From: Lachnospiraceae bacterium XPB1003
GTDB lineage: Bacteria; Bacillota; Clostridia; Lachnospirales; Lachnospiraceae
Reading direction: 5' to 3'
Assembly: GCA_900102065.1 (NCBI GenBank)
Contig: FMVK01000016.1
Coordinates: 1 to 64,000, forward strand
Length of the DNA: 64,000 nt
The notes under the pieces were generated by a model, which made no database searches, was not told where the DNA came from, and saw nothing but the letters and a program-made list of their open reading frames with translations. Position numbers and translations under genes: made by a program. Below, piece after piece: positions 63,174 to 64,000 of this stretch; within the stretch, counting starts at the first letter, position 1, and the number at the start of each line of letters is the position of its first letter.

Positions 63174-64000
63174 ATGGCTGAAACTAAAATCCCCTACAAG
63201 ATCTATCTGTCCGAAGATGACATGCCCAAAGCATGGTACAACCTCAGAGCAGACATGAAGAATAAACCCGCTCCTCTGCTCAATCCGGGAACCGGAAAGC
63301 CTCTTACGGCCGAGGAGCTCTCGCCCATCTTCTGTGAAGAGCTTGTTGCACAGGAGCTGGACGATACCACAGCTTACATCGAGATCCCCGAAGAGATCAG
63401 GAACTTCTACAAGATGTTCAGACCCTCACCTCTTGTAAGAGCGTACTGCCTTGAAGAGAAGCTTGGCACTCCCGCAAAGATCTATTACAAATTCGAAGGA
63501 AATAATACAAGCGGAAGCCACAAGCTCAATTCAGCCATCGCTCAGGCATACTATGCGAAGAAGCAGGGCTTAAAAGGTGTGACCACAGAGACCGGTGCAG
63601 GTCAGTGGGGTACAGCACTTTCCATGGCATGTTCCTACTTCGGACTTGACTGCAAGGTATATATGGTTAAGGTTTCCTATGAGCAGAAGCCTTTCCGCCG
63701 CGAAGTGATGCGCACATACGGAGCATCGGTTGTACCCTCACCTTCGGAGACTACCGAAGTCGGAAAGAAGATCCTCGCCGAATTCCCCGGAACAACAGGA
63801 AGTCTCGGATGCGCAATTTCAGAGGCTGTGGAAGTAGCAACCAAGAATCCCGGATACAGATATGTTCTGGGAAGCGTACTTAATCAGGTTCTGCTCCACC
63901 AGTCAGTCATCGGTCTCGAAACCAAGACCGCACTCGATAAGTACGGCATAAAGCCCGACATCATCATCGGATGCGCAGGCGGCGGATCTAACCTGGGTGG
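63174..64000 (+). CDS. trpB: tryptophan synthase beta-like chain, TrpB2 type (partial)
   Basis: Open to the window end, 275 codons. MAETKIPYKIYLSEDDMPKA and ADMKNKPAPLLNPGTGKPLT are the TrpB2-type N-terminus, longer than in TrpB1. The PLP lysine is in GNNTSGSHKLNSAIAQAYYA (SHKLN). TTETGAGQWGTALSMACSYF is the active-site glutamate segment (ETGAGQWG), and GCAGGGSNLGG binds the PLP phosphate at the end. It joins indole and serine to tryptophan. GGAAAGGAGAT precedes the ATG. The C-terminus lies outside the window. Confidence 0.95.
   Translation, partial: MAETKIPYKIYLSEDDMPKAWYNLRADMKNKPAPLLNPGTGKPLTAEELSPIFCEELVAQELDDTTAYIEIPEEIRNFYKMFRPSPLVRAYCLEEKLGTPAKIYYKFEGNNTSGSHKLNSAIAQAYYAKKQGLKGVTTETGAGQWGTALSMACSYFGLDCKVYMVKVSYEQKPFRREVMRTYGASVVPSPSETTEVGKKILAEFPGTTGSLGCAISEAVEVATKNPGYRYVLGSVLNQVLLHQSVIGLETKTALDKYGIKPDIIIGCAGGGSNLG

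Overview
The window looks like a chromosomal segment of a motile, Gram-positive anaerobe of the Lachnospiraceae (a Butyrivibrio/Pseudobutyrivibrio-like Clostridia). This is inferred from gene content: flagellin, methyl-accepting receptor, RlmD with the clostridial C-terminal extension, FapA, HD-GYP, PyrDK, LicA/LicC-type genes, and many small zinc-ribbon and membrane proteins. Codon use is moderate in GC, Shine-Dalgarno sites are strong, and intrinsic terminators are clear. No rRNA, tRNA or CRISPR array was found.

Layout. 1-4.1 kb: GNAT acetyltransferases, a drug/metabolite transporter, an alpha/beta hydrolase and a DUF1796-like protein. 4.1-8.85 kb: a degenerate accessory island. It holds a serine-recombinase remnant joined to the N-terminal half of a DUF1016 (YhcG-like) gene, an XRE regulator, seven perfect or near-perfect palindromes, two copies of the same gene 3' end plus terminator, a ribbon-helix-helix regulator with an 11-bp-spaced operator, a truncated lipoprotein, and an IS21 remnant with 24-bp-spaced terminal repeats. 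8.8-14.2 kb: an operon of CgeB-like glycosyltransferase, PDZ pseudoprotease, YhaM and RlmD. 14.3-16.8 kb: glycogen phosphorylase. 16.9-21 kb: a membrane-protein operon. 21-25.8 kb: PTS IIC-like transporter, ThrH, TrmB and a DacF-type carboxypeptidase. 25.8-30.5 kb: HD-GYP response regulator, FapA, YcxB-like protein and a DEDDh exonuclease. 30.6-33.6 kb: SPFH/zinc-ribbon protein and UDP-glucose dehydrogenase. 33.6-41.8 kb: an operon of PyrK, PyrD, cytidylate-kinase-like protein, TSCPD protein, DUF58 protein and a giant triple-VWA protein. 42-47 kb: a two-gene operon of a DHH phosphoesterase and a membrane TIR/beta-propeller protein, followed by a structured RNA and a terminator. 47-53.8 kb: aconitase, a LacI-like GGDEF protein, an Fe-S aldo/keto reductase and a DUF4349 lipoprotein. 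54-58.2 kb: a phosphocholine/teichoic-acid-type operon (LicA, LicC, IspD/TarI, Wzz-like). 58.2-59.4 kb: zinc-ribbon and DUF2752 membrane proteins. 59.5-62.9 kb: a cysteine-containing flagellin and an MCP. 62.9-64 kb: a T-box-like leader and the start of trpB.

The housekeeping parts are ordinary. The most unusual parts are the palindrome-rich XRE/DUF1016 locus, the DHH-TIR operon with its downstream RNA, the triple-VWA fusion lacking a nearby MoxR, the 15-bp repeat tract after the SPFH stop codon, the flagellin with an apparently leaderless sigma-28-type start, and an in-frame TGA near the end of rlmD. All functional calls rest on reading protein motifs by eye. No database search was possible.
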